Assembly: GCA_002104945.1 (NCBI GenBank)
Contig: MCFH01000012.1
Location: 558,001 to 622,000, forward strand
Length of the DNA: 64,000 bases
Direction: 5' to 3'
Origin: Piromyces finnis
Taxonomy: Eukaryota; Neocallimastigomycota; Neocallimastigomycetes; Neocallimastigales; Neocallimastigaceae
Part shown: piece by piece, positions 40,648 through 52,661 of the stretch
How the letters are laid out: the number at the start of each line of letters is the position of its first letter
How positions within the stretch are numbered: the first letter of the stretch is position 1
Notes under the pieces: generated by a model
Seen by the model: only the letters and a program-made list of their open reading frames with translations
Told to the model about the DNA's origin: nothing
Databases searched by the model: none
Translations under genes and position numbers: made by a program

Positions 40648-40856
40648 CTATTATTTAACATTACATCTATAAGGGGAAAAAAAAAAAAAAAAAAAAAGGA
40701 ATGACAATAAATAATAATAAACTATCTATTATTTACTCATTTTATTAAAAAATAATAATATTAATAATAAAGAATATAAATAATAAAAAAAAATAATAAA
40801 ATTCTCTTTCATGATTTTGTCTATTATTATTATTATTCTTTTTTTTTTTTTAACTT

Positions 40857-41000
40857 CCGAGTGTATTTCTCCCATCAATCGGAGTTAGTCCCAATGGTGA
40901 TTCTTAGAGAAACGTTGGCTCATTCCTATTGCTAGGTGGTTGTGACCCTCCTGGTCTGCCATACTGTTTCTTCAGCTTCGATGCTCACTTAATCCATGTA
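40857..41000 (+). ncRNA. Structured, GC-elevated island; possible non-coding RNA or element remnant
   Basis: About 145 bp of balanced composition in A/T-rich surroundings, just downstream of the glomulin-like gene. Hairpins: CTCC (40869-40872)/GGAG (40881-40884), and a two-part stem CCAATG (40891-40896)/CGTTGG (40913-40918) enclosing TTCT/AGAA (40901-40904, 40908-40911). AGC-TTCGAT-GCT lies near 40975. No open frame spans it and it matches no tRNA, 5S or spliceosomal snRNA that could be recalled. The strand of any transcript is unknown. Confidence 0.3.
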
Positions 41001-41004
41001 CATT

Positions 41005-41036
<32 letters not shown>

Positions 41037-41230
41037 CTTTTCTTTTTTTTTTTTTTTTTTTTTTTTTTTGATTGGAATATGTCACTCTTTTTACTAGTAA
41101 TAATATCAAAAAAAAAAAAAAATTATGGATGCTTCTAAAGTCAACTATTCAGATAAAAATCTTTTTTTATTATTTATTTTAAACTGATGTTAATACGATA
41201 TTATCTATATTATATATATTGATATAGCCG

Positions 41231-41439
<209 letters not shown>

Positions 41440-41655
41440 ATATTTTATTAATGCTTTCAAGTAATATATATATATATCATATTGATATAGACTACTTAAT
41501 AAAGAGAAAAATATAGTAGTAATCTAAAAAAAAATGGTGACAATAAAAAAAAACGAAATAAAACAAAAAAGTTTTAAGCGATATAGATATATATAATGAT
41601 TTTATTTATAAAAAAAAAAAAAGAAAAGAAAAGAAAATTATTATATATATATGTT

Positions 41656-41689
<34 letters not shown>

Positions 41690-41866
41690 AATTTTAAATA
41701 ATAAATCTGGGGAAAGAAAGGTAATTAATATTATTTTTAAAACTTTTTTTTTCGTTTATTTGTTTTTTTATTATTATTATTTTGAATTTTTTTTTCTTGT
41801 TTGTTTGTTTATTTGTTATTTTTTTTTTTTTATGTTATTGTTTTTTTATTATAATTCTTTAGAAGC

Positions 41867-43371
<1,505 letters not shown>

Positions 43372-44569
43372 TTTTATATATATATTTGTTTTATAGCTTA
43401 AAAATAGAATTAAATATCGAAATTATTATCTCTTTTTTTTTTATTATTATTGATTTGAACTTTATTTGAAAGGAACAAAGAATTAGAAAAAAGATAGTCA
43501 TAAATGAATAATTGTTTTAGGTAAAGTTTAATAGGATTGTTTTAATTAGTTTTTGATAATAAAGTATGAATATATTTTTATATATTGAAATATTATTTAT
43601 ATACATTTAATAAATTATATATATAAAATTAATAATATTTTAAATTTATAAAGAAAAATGATATATTAGTAATTTGCCTTTATTTCATGTATTATTACAA
43701 ATACTTTATATAATAATTATATAAATTTAAATATATATTCATTAATATATATTAATTAAGAATTGTAAGAGTATATATATATATTGATAAATTTGTTTGT
43801 ATTATCCTTTATCTTTTCGATATTTATTCTTTTTTTTTTTTTTTTTTAATCTTAAATGTACCATATATATATACCATATTTTTTTAATAGCAATTTATTT
43901 CCTGTTTGTATTTTTAGTCTTTACTGTATAATCATTAAATAATCTTTTTTTTTTTTTTTATTTTTTACTACAATCAAATGTTCCTTTGAATTATTCTTTG
44001 TATATAAAATACATTGTAATTTTTAGTTTATAAATATTTTATCCAGTCATTTATCTACAATATAATATTGTATTGTGAAATATTGTTTTCATCTTTATTT
44101 TTTTCTTTTCTTTACCGCCGTGATGATAACATTGATAGTAAAGCAATTTAAAAATTATTCTTAATTAATTATTAAAATATACATATATTTGTTGGTTTAA
44201 ATCTTTTATTTTTTATGGATGATAACAATACAATACAAATTTTACAAATTTTGTTGAGAATATAATCTTTTAATCTTTTAATTTTTTTTTTTTTTTTGTA
44301 AATACGCACTTCTTTTTTTTAGTTGAATTTAACTTTTTTTTTTTTTTTATTATCTCTTTATTTTAAAGTTTTTTTTTTATTCAAAATTATTATAAATAAT
44401 AAAATTTATAATTTGGGTGGTGGGTGTGATAAGAATTTAATTTTATTTATAATTTTATTATATTAATTATTAATTTTTTTTTCATTTAATTAATTAATTA
44501 TTTGATATTGGATTTTTTAGGCATCCTAAAAATAAGAATAAAATTTAAATTTATTTCATCATTGGGTAA

Positions 44570-44728
44570 ATTAAATGAACGAATAATTATTGATTTAAAT
44601 AAATAATAAATTAATTTAAATGGATATATAACTATTAATTTAAATAAATATTAAATTAAATTAAATGAACAAATAATTATTAATTTAAATAAATAAATAT
44701 TAAATTAATTTAAATAAGCAAATAGAAT
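44570..44728. repeat. Degenerate tandem repeat of about 55 bp, roughly three copies
   Basis: Units of the form TTAAATGAACRAATAATTATT, then GATTTAAATAAATA and TAAATTAATTTAAAT, recur about three times with small indels. Low-complexity TAA/TTTAAA composition. Probably slippage-derived. Confidence 0.6.
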
Positions 44729-45018
44729 GGAGATTTATTTAAATTAATAATTATTTATTTATTTATTAATTAATTAATATTTATCTATTCATTCATTGAC
44801 TTATTATCTCATATTTATAAAATTTAAAATTTAGTTTTTAATTAGCTAACCAAATGTGGTAGAAACATTTCATTAAATTAAATAATATATTAGTGTATAT
44901 TAATAATATATTATTTATCCTATCTAATAATTAAATTGTATTGTTAATAATTAATGACATATATTACTTTATATCTTGGAAATGACCTTTGAAATGGGTG
45001 GGTGTAAAAAATCATTCC

Positions 45019-45063
45019 ACCTGCAGCCATAAAAAAAAATAGCAGCAGGTACCAAGAGTGGTA
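45019..45063. repeat. Hairpin pair within a mixed-composition island
   Basis: ACCTGC (45019-45024) pairs with GCAGGT (45045-45050), and TACCA (45050-45054) pairs with TGGTA (45059-45063). Downstream, GTGGTAAA...GTA...CTCACT appears in the same order as in the structured island at 51599-51625, which hints at a shared element family. Confidence 0.4.
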
Positions 45064-45919
45064 AAAAAGTAAAAAACTCACTTTTTTCATTCTTATATAT
45101 GAATTGAAATCCCTATTAGCATCAAACGGCAATAAGGATTACATTATCGTGAAATAAAAATGAATTAGAATGATGATGCCCATTGGTATTACATCCTTTA
45201 ATGATAATGCATCTAATGATTAGCAAAAGCCATAAAAAGATTGGCTAATGACCGAAAATATTTGATTTAATATTTAAATCATGAGTTTATTAATATAAGG
45301 ATCATTATCTTTATTCCATAAATCACTTGATCACATATATAAATGTGATTACTACATAAATTAATTAAAGACTAACTTGAGAAAGTGAAAAGGCAAAATA
45401 ATAAAAATTCTTTTAAACTTTTATAGATGGTTGGAAGGAAATGGTAATATAATCTATACTAAATATTGTTCAATTAATATTACTCAACTTTGAAAATACA
45501 GGAAAAAAAAAAAAAGAACTTTATAAAATATATAATGATTATATGATTATCTCCTCCAAAAAAATAAACTTTATACATCTTACCTAACAATATCTATGAA
45601 ATTAATTGACAATCCTATTTCTATAAATACATTTTCATGAAATTAATTGAAAAACAATAAAAACTTTAAATAAATGAAAAAAAAAGTATCCGTTAAAATA
45701 GTTTAAGAAAATAGAAATACACTTTTCATAAAAAATTCAAAGATTAACTTTTTCAAATTAAAAAAAAAAAAAGTTTATAAATATTAATTTGTTGTAAAAA
45801 GAATAAAGTAAACAAATATATATTTGTTGTTAAATTGTATAAATTGATTTATTTTATTTCTTATATATTAGAAATTTATAAAATATTAATATAATTGGAG
45901 TTAATTTATAAATTTAAAA

Positions 45920-46821
45920 ATGGATAAAATAAATTTTTCTAATGAAAAATATAATAGTAAATTAATAATAAATTTACTTAAAGAATATGGTCTTTTTAGT
46001 AATAGTAATATATATTTACAGGATATAAGAATTTTAATTTGTAGAACAATTCAATGTAGTAACTATGATGATTTAAAGAATGTACTTGAATTATTATTTG
46101 AATATAATAATGATGATATTTTAAAATTACTATTTTATTATAAAAATAAAATAGTAATTTCAGAAAATGATTTAAAAAATATAATATCTCAAAAAGATAA
46201 AATAAATTTATATATTAATTTTAATATAGAAAATACTCAATATAAAAATTATACTATAACATTTTGTTACCGTACAACAGGAACTGTAACACCTTTACAT
46301 GTTGCTACTCGACATGATGGACATAGTGGAAAAAATATCATATCATTATTGATGAGTTATGGAGCAGATGTAAATATAGTTAATAATAAGGGTGAAACTG
46401 CATTTTTTTATAATGTTAAATATTTTTCTTCTTTTTTAGGTCTTAACTCATAACTTAAATATAATGCAAACATTTTTATTAAAAATAATGAAAACGAATC
46501 ATTAGTATTTTCATTTATTAGATATATAGGTCCTAATTTTGAATTTCGGTATATTCTCATGTTAAAATATTTAAAATTGGATTTGATGTTAATGAAACAG
46601 ATAAAGATGGTAGAACACTATTAATGGAAGCAAGTTATTATGGAAATATTAATATAATTGAAGTTTGTTTAAAACATGGAGCGAATTTATATATGAAAGA
46701 TAATAAAGGAAATACAGCATTATCAATTGCACAAACATTAAATAATAAAAGATTAGAAAATTATTTAATTGAACATGGTGCTTCATGGAAATTTTGTAAT
46801 TATAGTAAAAATAAAAAATAA
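45920..46821 (+). pseudogene. Ankyrin-repeat protein gene, broken by a stop and a frameshift
   Basis: The frame opens at 45920 and runs to a TAA at 46451-46453, within an ankyrin repeat region (TPLHVATRHDGHSGKNIISLLMSYGADVNIVNNKGETAFF). The same frame continues open past the stop until an A-rich run near 46575. There the reading shifts to another frame that carries clear ankyrin repeats (DKDGRTLLMEASYYGNINIIEVCLKHGANLYMKDNKGNTALS) and ends at 46821. The N-terminal 90 residues are a helical region of the type that precedes ankyrins in gut-fungal and giant-virus proteins. One stop plus one frameshift over 900 bp argues for a pseudogene. Ankyrins are abundant both in gut fungi and in large DNA viruses, so its origin is open. 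It lies directly upstream of two other decayed genes. Confidence 0.65.
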
Positions 46822-46875
46822 TAATGTAAAATGATTTTTAATGAATAATTTTTTAAATAAAATAATTCATTAAAA

Positions 46876-47579
46876 ATGAATATTATCAGATATTTTATTT
46901 CATTATTATTTATATTTATTATTAAAGCTAATTGTAGTTCGTATAATAAATTAGATTTACAATTAGCTTTATTAATTTTATCAGCTGGTGATCATAATGG
47001 GAATATAGTTAAAAACAAAAATGGTGAATATTTAAAAATTAATATTAATAAAGAAGGTAGTGGAATACAAAAAGATATTGTAGATATTATTCCAAGTCTT
47101 GCAGGTATTAAACGAGAGGTAAATCTTGATGAAAAAACAAAAATAGAAAGAATTAATAATAAATTTAGATATTTATATAAAAAAGCTGAACGATTAATTG
47201 CATACAGAATAGGTTATGAATAAGATCAACATTATGATAATAAATTAAATGATATTAATGAATTTTCAAATTTATTTTCATCTTTTTTATATAATGAATA
47301 TAATAAAGATAATTCTAATATGAGAGATAATTTTATTACTCATATTAATAAGTTGGATTTATATAATGAATTTGGAATAAAATTAATTAATAATAATAAT
47401 GGAGAATTAGAATTAATTTCATTTTGTAAAAATATTAGAAGCTTTAAAGATAGTAAAGATAGTAATGGAAATATTATTGATGGTGCAAATACTAAAAATG
47501 ATGTAAGATTTAGAGATTCTATAAAGACTGGAAATGATTTTCAACCAAAAGATAATAATGAAAATCTAATTACTACTAC

Positions 47580-47610
<31 letters not shown>

Positions 47611-49003
47611 TTAAATCATTTAAATTATTTAAATGATTTTAAAATAATATCAAAAGCATGTAATAATATAAATGATTGTAGAAATTTATTTAGAAATGGA
47701 AACCCACGATATTCATTAATTAAAGAAGGAAATAGTGATAACTATCACTTTATTGTTACATTTAATGATAATAATAGTAATACAAATAGAGGAATTTATC
47801 ATTTTAGAATAAGTAAGATAAATAGCAGTTCAAGTCAAAATAATATTATAAATTTTAATGGAAGTAATTATATGATGGAATATGATAATAATAGGGATTT
47901 TATAAGTATGACAAATGCTGTAAATATATTAAATGGACATAATAGATATCTAGGTAGTTTTAATGGAAAGAAATTTGTTGCAACAAAAGGAATTAATTTA
48001 ATTAGAGATTGTGGAGTAATTCTTGATGATGGATATATTACTTATAAGCCTGATGATTATAAATTTGATATTGATAATAATAATTTTAGAAATTTTAATG
48101 GATTTAATGATATAACTGAAGATGATATATTAGGTGCCGAAATATTAGATGCAGGTTATATTGCTCAAGTTAGTGATAATCTTTCATGTAGTTATAGCGA
48201 TAACAATCTTGCTGATATTGAAATTATAACTAGTAGATTAATAAAAGCTAAATCAAGATTAAATATATCAGAAAATAGTAAAAGTATTAAAAATAAATTA
48301 AATATTTTAAATGGAAGTATTAATAAAATTATAGAAAAGGTTCCAAGTTCAAAAATTGATATAAATAAACCATTTTTTGAAAATTTAATTAAAATAATAA
48401 ATGATTATTATGATGAAGAATTAAATAAAGATGTAAATGGTAATTCTCAAAAAAAGCTTGAAGTTATTAAAAACGAAAGAGATTATTTAATTGGATCATT
48501 AGAAGAGTTAAAAAATATTTCAGAAAATGAATATAAAGATAATTATATTAATGAAAATTTAGATGATATAAATAAAAAATTAAATGAAAATTACAGAAGT
48601 GATTATAATAATTATAAACAAAATTATATTAATGAAAATGGAAATGCAGATGAAAAAATTATTGAAAGAGATTTTTTTTAATGAAAAATTAGAAGAAATA
48701 AAAAATAATAAATATAATGAATTAAGTAATACAAAAGGAAATAAGGAGGTATTTATAAAACAATATAAACATGAACATTCAGAAACTTTAAATGAAATTG
48801 AAAGAAATGAAATATTGGATAATTTAATTACTAAAAATAAAAATATATATAAAGAAAAATATTTGAATATTGAAATAAATAAAATAAATGTAGAAAATAA
48901 GGAATATAAAAATTCTTTTAAATTATGGTTTAATAATGAAGATAATAAAAATTTATATAAAGTACTTATAAGTGAAAACTTCATTAAAGGTCATATCATT
49001 TAG
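46876..49003 (+). pseudogene. Long secreted-type Asn-rich ORF of unknown family, broken
   Basis: Starts with a signal-peptide-like segment (NIIRYFISLLFIFIIKANC). The frame hits TAA at 47221-47223, then the same frame stays open to 48681, so only one stop interrupts it. At the T run near 48671-48679 it shifts into another frame that stays open to 49003. The undamaged product would have been about 700 residues. Content: a poly-Asn tract at 47580-47610, a middle region with paired aromatic and basic residues (YHFRISKINSS, NDITEDDILGAEILDAGYIAQVSD) and a Lys/Asn/Glu coiled-coil-like C-terminal third. No family was recognised. The last about 50 bp overlap, on the opposite strand, the truncated end of the capping-enzyme relic. 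This suggests the two were joined by rearrangement. An exogenous origin is inferred from the neighbour, not shown. Confidence 0.55.
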
Positions 49004-51142
49004 TGCGAAAAAACATGTGGCAATATCAAAATGATCATTTAACGTAGTTTCTTGAATATTATTTGGAATAATTTTAATCCTATTTTTAATTTCTGAATTT
49101 GAAATTCTTTTATTTAAGTTTTTCAATTTTTCAGGGCTCGGTTCAACACAAATAATTTTACGGAAATGATTCCACTTGTGTATATCACCACCATTGTCTG
49201 TACCATTATCTAATAAAGTTCCTCTAAATTCACTTAAAATAGTTTGCTTTATTATATTATGGTATTTACGCATAAAAACATTGGATTTAGGTGAAAAAAT
49301 ATCAATATTGATTTTTTGATAGGAAGCCAATAAAACACTATTAAATGTATTTATGCTATTTGATACTGCTTTATCATAACGAACCTTTACAAATTTTTTA
49401 TTATCTAAATCATACTCTATTATAAAATTTATTTTTTTATTTTTAATACGATGATATTTAACAATCTTTTTATTGTATGGTACGCCTTCTATAATTTCTA
49501 TTTTCTTTCTATAATAAAACTTTTCAGTGGTATATGTACTATTGCGATTTTGCACTTTAAATTTATTATATAATTTACATATATTTTTATATTTTTCTAC
49601 TGATAAATTTAAAAGAGATTTTTTTTTACTTTATGCTCCCTAGCTAAAAAATAACGTCCATTGAATTCGATGTCTACCGTATTAATAGTTTTAATTTTAT
49701 AAACTTTAGTATTTTCAAAATAGGTTGATGTTCCGCTAGTTATGTCAATACCATCGTTTGGTGCGGTATTTTCTAATTCTGATAATATAAATGTTTGAAT
49801 ATCTTGAAAATCCTGACATCATTTTATAATTTTTTAACTATAATTTTTTCAAATTTAAGGTAATCTAAAGAATTAAGAATGCTTACCCTTTCTTTGTAAG
49901 AGTAATTTCTTAAATCAGATTCACTGTATAAAATGTCAAAAGGAATAAAAGTATTATTAATAAATTCACAATCTAATATCAAATGGAAATGACCTTCAAT
50001 TTCTCTTATAGATTCTACTGAAAAGTTTTCAGTTATACTATAAATTTGGTTATTAATAATAATTATTAATTTTCTGATACCGTCTGTTTTTGCTGATACG
50101 AAAAAAGTATCTTTTATCAACGTTTCAGCATTTTTGAATAATATGTCTAACGACGGCGTAATTGGTTTTTGAAACTCGAAATTTGGCAAAAGCATAAATA
50201 AATAATCTATAATGAAACCGGATATATCAATAATTTGCATAAAGTTATGAACAATTTTGATCATGTCTAATCGGTCATGATAAATGTTTTTTGTGAAACC
50301 TATTTCAAATTGACTAATTTCATTGAAGTAGGTAATATCTATTTGAACATCCTGACTCATTATAAAAGACCGTCTTTTTTTCAGAATTGGTTCAGTAAAA
50401 GTTAGAATAGTAATTTCTTTAGATTCTTTAATAAATTTTTTATTTGATTTATCATTACTATTACTATCATCGTCATCATTATTATTCTTTTCATTAATAT
50501 TATTATCATTATCATTCTTATATTTAGTATTATTAATATTTAAATAATTTAAAATATTATCGGTATTTAAGAATGTTTCAATATTAAGTGTAATTTTAAA
50601 TACAAAATAATAAGCAGTTATTAATGTCATTTTTTTTATATACTCTACATGATTATCAAAATCAATACTAATTTCGTTTTCACTATTTTCTGTAATATAT
50701 AATATATCTAATTAACTTTGAACTTGAACTTTCCCGTTTTTTATTTACATTTAAATTATTATCATCATTATTATCATTATCATATTGATTGTTATTGATA
50801 TTGTCATAGTTGATTTTATTAATATCGTTGGTATCATGAATATCTTCACTAGTTTGTTCTTCGGTACTACTAGAAATGTATTGAGAATTACATATTATTC
50901 TATATTTAGTAGATTGGTTTTCCTTCAATAAATGTTCAAAATATTGATGTGAATTATATTTTACAAATTCTTCCACATCTATATTTATTTTGAAGTCGAA
51001 ATTCTAATTCAAAGGTTATATTTTTCGGATTAAAATGAGGATGTTGCTTTATAATCTCAATTTGATTATATATATTATTTAATATTTCTTTTAAAGATTT
51101 TTTCAGATATATACAATTGTTTGATGGAATGTCCATTTTCAA
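48953..51142 (-). pseudogene. Virus/linear-plasmid-type trifunctional mRNA-capping enzyme, decayed
   Basis: Four open blocks in shifting frames along the minus strand (51142-50954, 50976-50683, 50630-49824, 49555-48953), plus a readable unopened stretch at about 49820-49570. The first block has FELEFRLQ, the E-x-E-x-R strand of tunnel-type RNA triphosphatases. The third has SAKTDGIRKL, guanylyltransferase motif I with the nucleophilic Lys, and LILDCEF, motif III. The stretch near 49700-49760 has NDGIDI (motif IV) and KIKTINTVDIEF (motif V). The fourth has NGGDIHKW and IICVEPS, the S-adenosylmethionine site of the cap N7-methyltransferase, and stops soon after FDIATCFFAL. This order is that of nucleocytoplasmic large DNA viruses and yeast cytoplasmic linear plasmids, not of cellular fungi. 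At least three frameshifts and a truncated methyltransferase end show a relic, not a working gene. Confidence 0.8.
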
Positions 51143-51520
51143 TACAATACTGTAAAAAAAAATAAAATAAATAAAACAAATAAATAAACAAATAAATAAT
51201 TATATATATATATATATATTACTATGAATGTAAAATATAAAGTATTTTTATTATGTTTAAAGATTTTTAATTTACAAAGAATATTCCAAGTAAAGTTCAC
51301 CTTTTTTTTTTTTACTTTAAAATTTAAATACTTAGTAAAACATAGAAATAATTTATTTAGGAATAGTTTTTATTATAATCAAAATAAATATTATTTTTAA
51401 ATTTTTTTTATTAATATTGTAACAATTAAACTTTTCTCACATGTGATATTGTTACAAAATAATTTTACAAAATAATAAAGCATTAAATATTAATAACGAT
51501 TGCGAAACAACTACACTTTA

Positions 51521-51630
51521 CTAGGCTACGTCCTAGGTTCGTTTAGTATGAGTGATACTGTTTCTATTACAGTATGGATAAGAAAGAAAGCCACCAGGGT
51601 GGTAAACTGTACTTTTTTCTCACTCATACT
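51521..51630. other. Densely structured island with branched perfect inverted repeats
   Basis: CTAGG (51521-51525)/CCTAG (51532-51536). Then an outer stem AGTATGAGTG (51545-51554)/CACTCATACT (51621-51630), which encloses two hairpins: ATACTGT (51555-51561)/ACAGTAT (51569-51575) and CCACC (51591-51595)/GGTGG (51598-51602). Purine and pyrimidine runs flank the latter (AAGAAAGAAAG, CTTTTTTCT) and can pair too. The fold is a three-way junction. It lies between the 5' end of the capping-enzyme relic and the small secreted-type ORF. Function unknown: candidate RNA, element terminus or replication/recombination structure. Confidence 0.6.
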
Positions 51631-51713
51631 TGATTCTATTAATAAATATACAAACTTAGATATATTAAATTTTGTGTAACCTAAATGTCCCCACATAATA
51701 TTTTATTTTTTAA

Positions 51714-52088
51714 TTGTGGCACATACATCTTTTTATAAATATTATTTTTAATCATGTTACACAAACTATTTTTACTTTCTTGGTATCAGCCACACTTCTT
51801 CAAACTATTTATGCTGTAAAGACTTTTTCTATAGGTGGTGCTATTTTACCTGCTAATAGTAGAATATGGTTAGATTTGCACTGTACTGATGAATTTAAAT
51901 GTAAAACTATTAATGGCTCTATTGAATATAAGAACCAACAACCTCGCAGTACTGTTGGGTATTATACAGTAAGATCTATGAAAAACTGGGGTATCCATCC
52001 TAGTGATGTTAAAAAATGGCATATTGATATAGACTTTGAAGATTGGAATGTGGCGTACTGCGACTACAAGAAACCACCAGAAACCTAA
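51714..52088 (+). CDS. Small secreted-type protein, unknown family, 124 aa frame
   Basis: The frame opens at 51714, but a better start could lie closer to the hydrophobic signal-like stretch TIFTFLVSATLLQTIYA. Cleavage after that would leave about 88 residues. The mature part is compact and of mixed composition, with three Cys (LHCTDEFKC and AYCDY), several Trp, and an acidic end DIDFEDWNVAYCDYKKPPET. This is quite unlike the Asn/Lys-rich style of nearby genes, and codon use is also less A/T extreme. No family was recognised. Its place next to the decayed capping enzyme and the structured island suggests it may belong to the same foreign insertion, or it may be a host small secreted protein. 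Expression is unknown. Confidence 0.4.
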   Translation: MWHIHLFINIIFNHVTQTIFTFLVSATLLQTIYAVKTFSIGGAILPANSRIWLDLHCTDEFKCKTINGSIEYKNQQPRSTVGYYTVRSMKNWGIHPSDVKKWHIDIDFEDWNVAYCDYKKPPET

Positions 52089-52268
52089 CCTAAGAATTAT
52101 TAGCTTTAATATTGTTATGGCTGGTTCTAACATGAAATAAATGTAGAGCCATTAGTAGTAATACCGCTGGAAGAATTAATCCTCTTGCAAATCTCACAAT
52201 AGAAAAATCTAAATAAATAAAATTAAATAGGATCTAAAAAAAGTTTCTTTTCATTTTTCAAAAATCGG

Positions 52269-52316
52269 GATCTAAGCCAGATCCTCGATCTCAGAAAAAT
52301 GCTGCGCACTTTTTCT
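52269..52316. repeat. Twin hairpins downstream of the small secreted-type ORF
   Basis: GATCT-AAGCC-AGATC (52269-52283), then AGAAAAA (52293-52299)/TTTTTCT (52310-52316) with an inner TGC/GCA pairing in the loop, followed by a further GATC. It could act as a transcription end or be a dispersed repeat; the loop sequence TGCTGCGCAC is unusually GC rich here. Confidence 0.5.
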
Positions 52317-52661
52317 AGATCATTGTTGTTATTGTTATCGTTGATTTAATTCAACTTTTATTAAATATTTTTTTTTTTTTTTTTTTTTATAATAATATCT
52401 TTCAAACTTCAAGTAATAATTCTTTTTTTTAAAAATTCAAAAGAAAATATATATTTATTTTTATAATTTTATCTTTGTTTTTTCTATTATTATTATTGTT
52501 ATTATTTATATAGATAGAAAAATATTTTTATTATTAACACATTAAATAATTGATTTAAAAAAAAGACATATATATAATACTAATACATCTCTAAAAAAAA
52601 AAAAAAAAATCTACATTAATGTATTGTTAGAAAGAAAAAATTTTTTTTTTTTCAATGACAT

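Larger units (their letters stand above)
43372..45919. other. Gene-free region upstream of Rab7
   Basis: A/T-rich spacer. It holds a degenerate tandem repeat (44570-44728) and a mixed-composition hairpin block (about 44960-45140). Near 45330-45347 there is a small perfect hairpin, ATCACAT/ATGTGAT. No supported gene. A 62-residue frame on the minus strand through 44944-45132 is noted, but its coding status is doubtful. Confidence 0.5.

Noticed and set aside
44944-45132. 62-residue minus-strand frame as a gene
   Set aside because: Short, low-information, interrupted by hairpins and without a recognised family or exon context.
47620-48100. KilA-N or similar viral DNA-binding domain in the broken secreted-type ORF
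   Set aside because: A vague resemblance around FISMTNAVNIL, but the spacing and key residues do not fit.
49824-51142. Explaining the breaks in the capping enzyme as introns
   Set aside because: Neighbouring blocks overlap or abut within less than the smallest intron seen here and the shifts sit at homopolymers; no GT-AG pair restores the frames at the first break.
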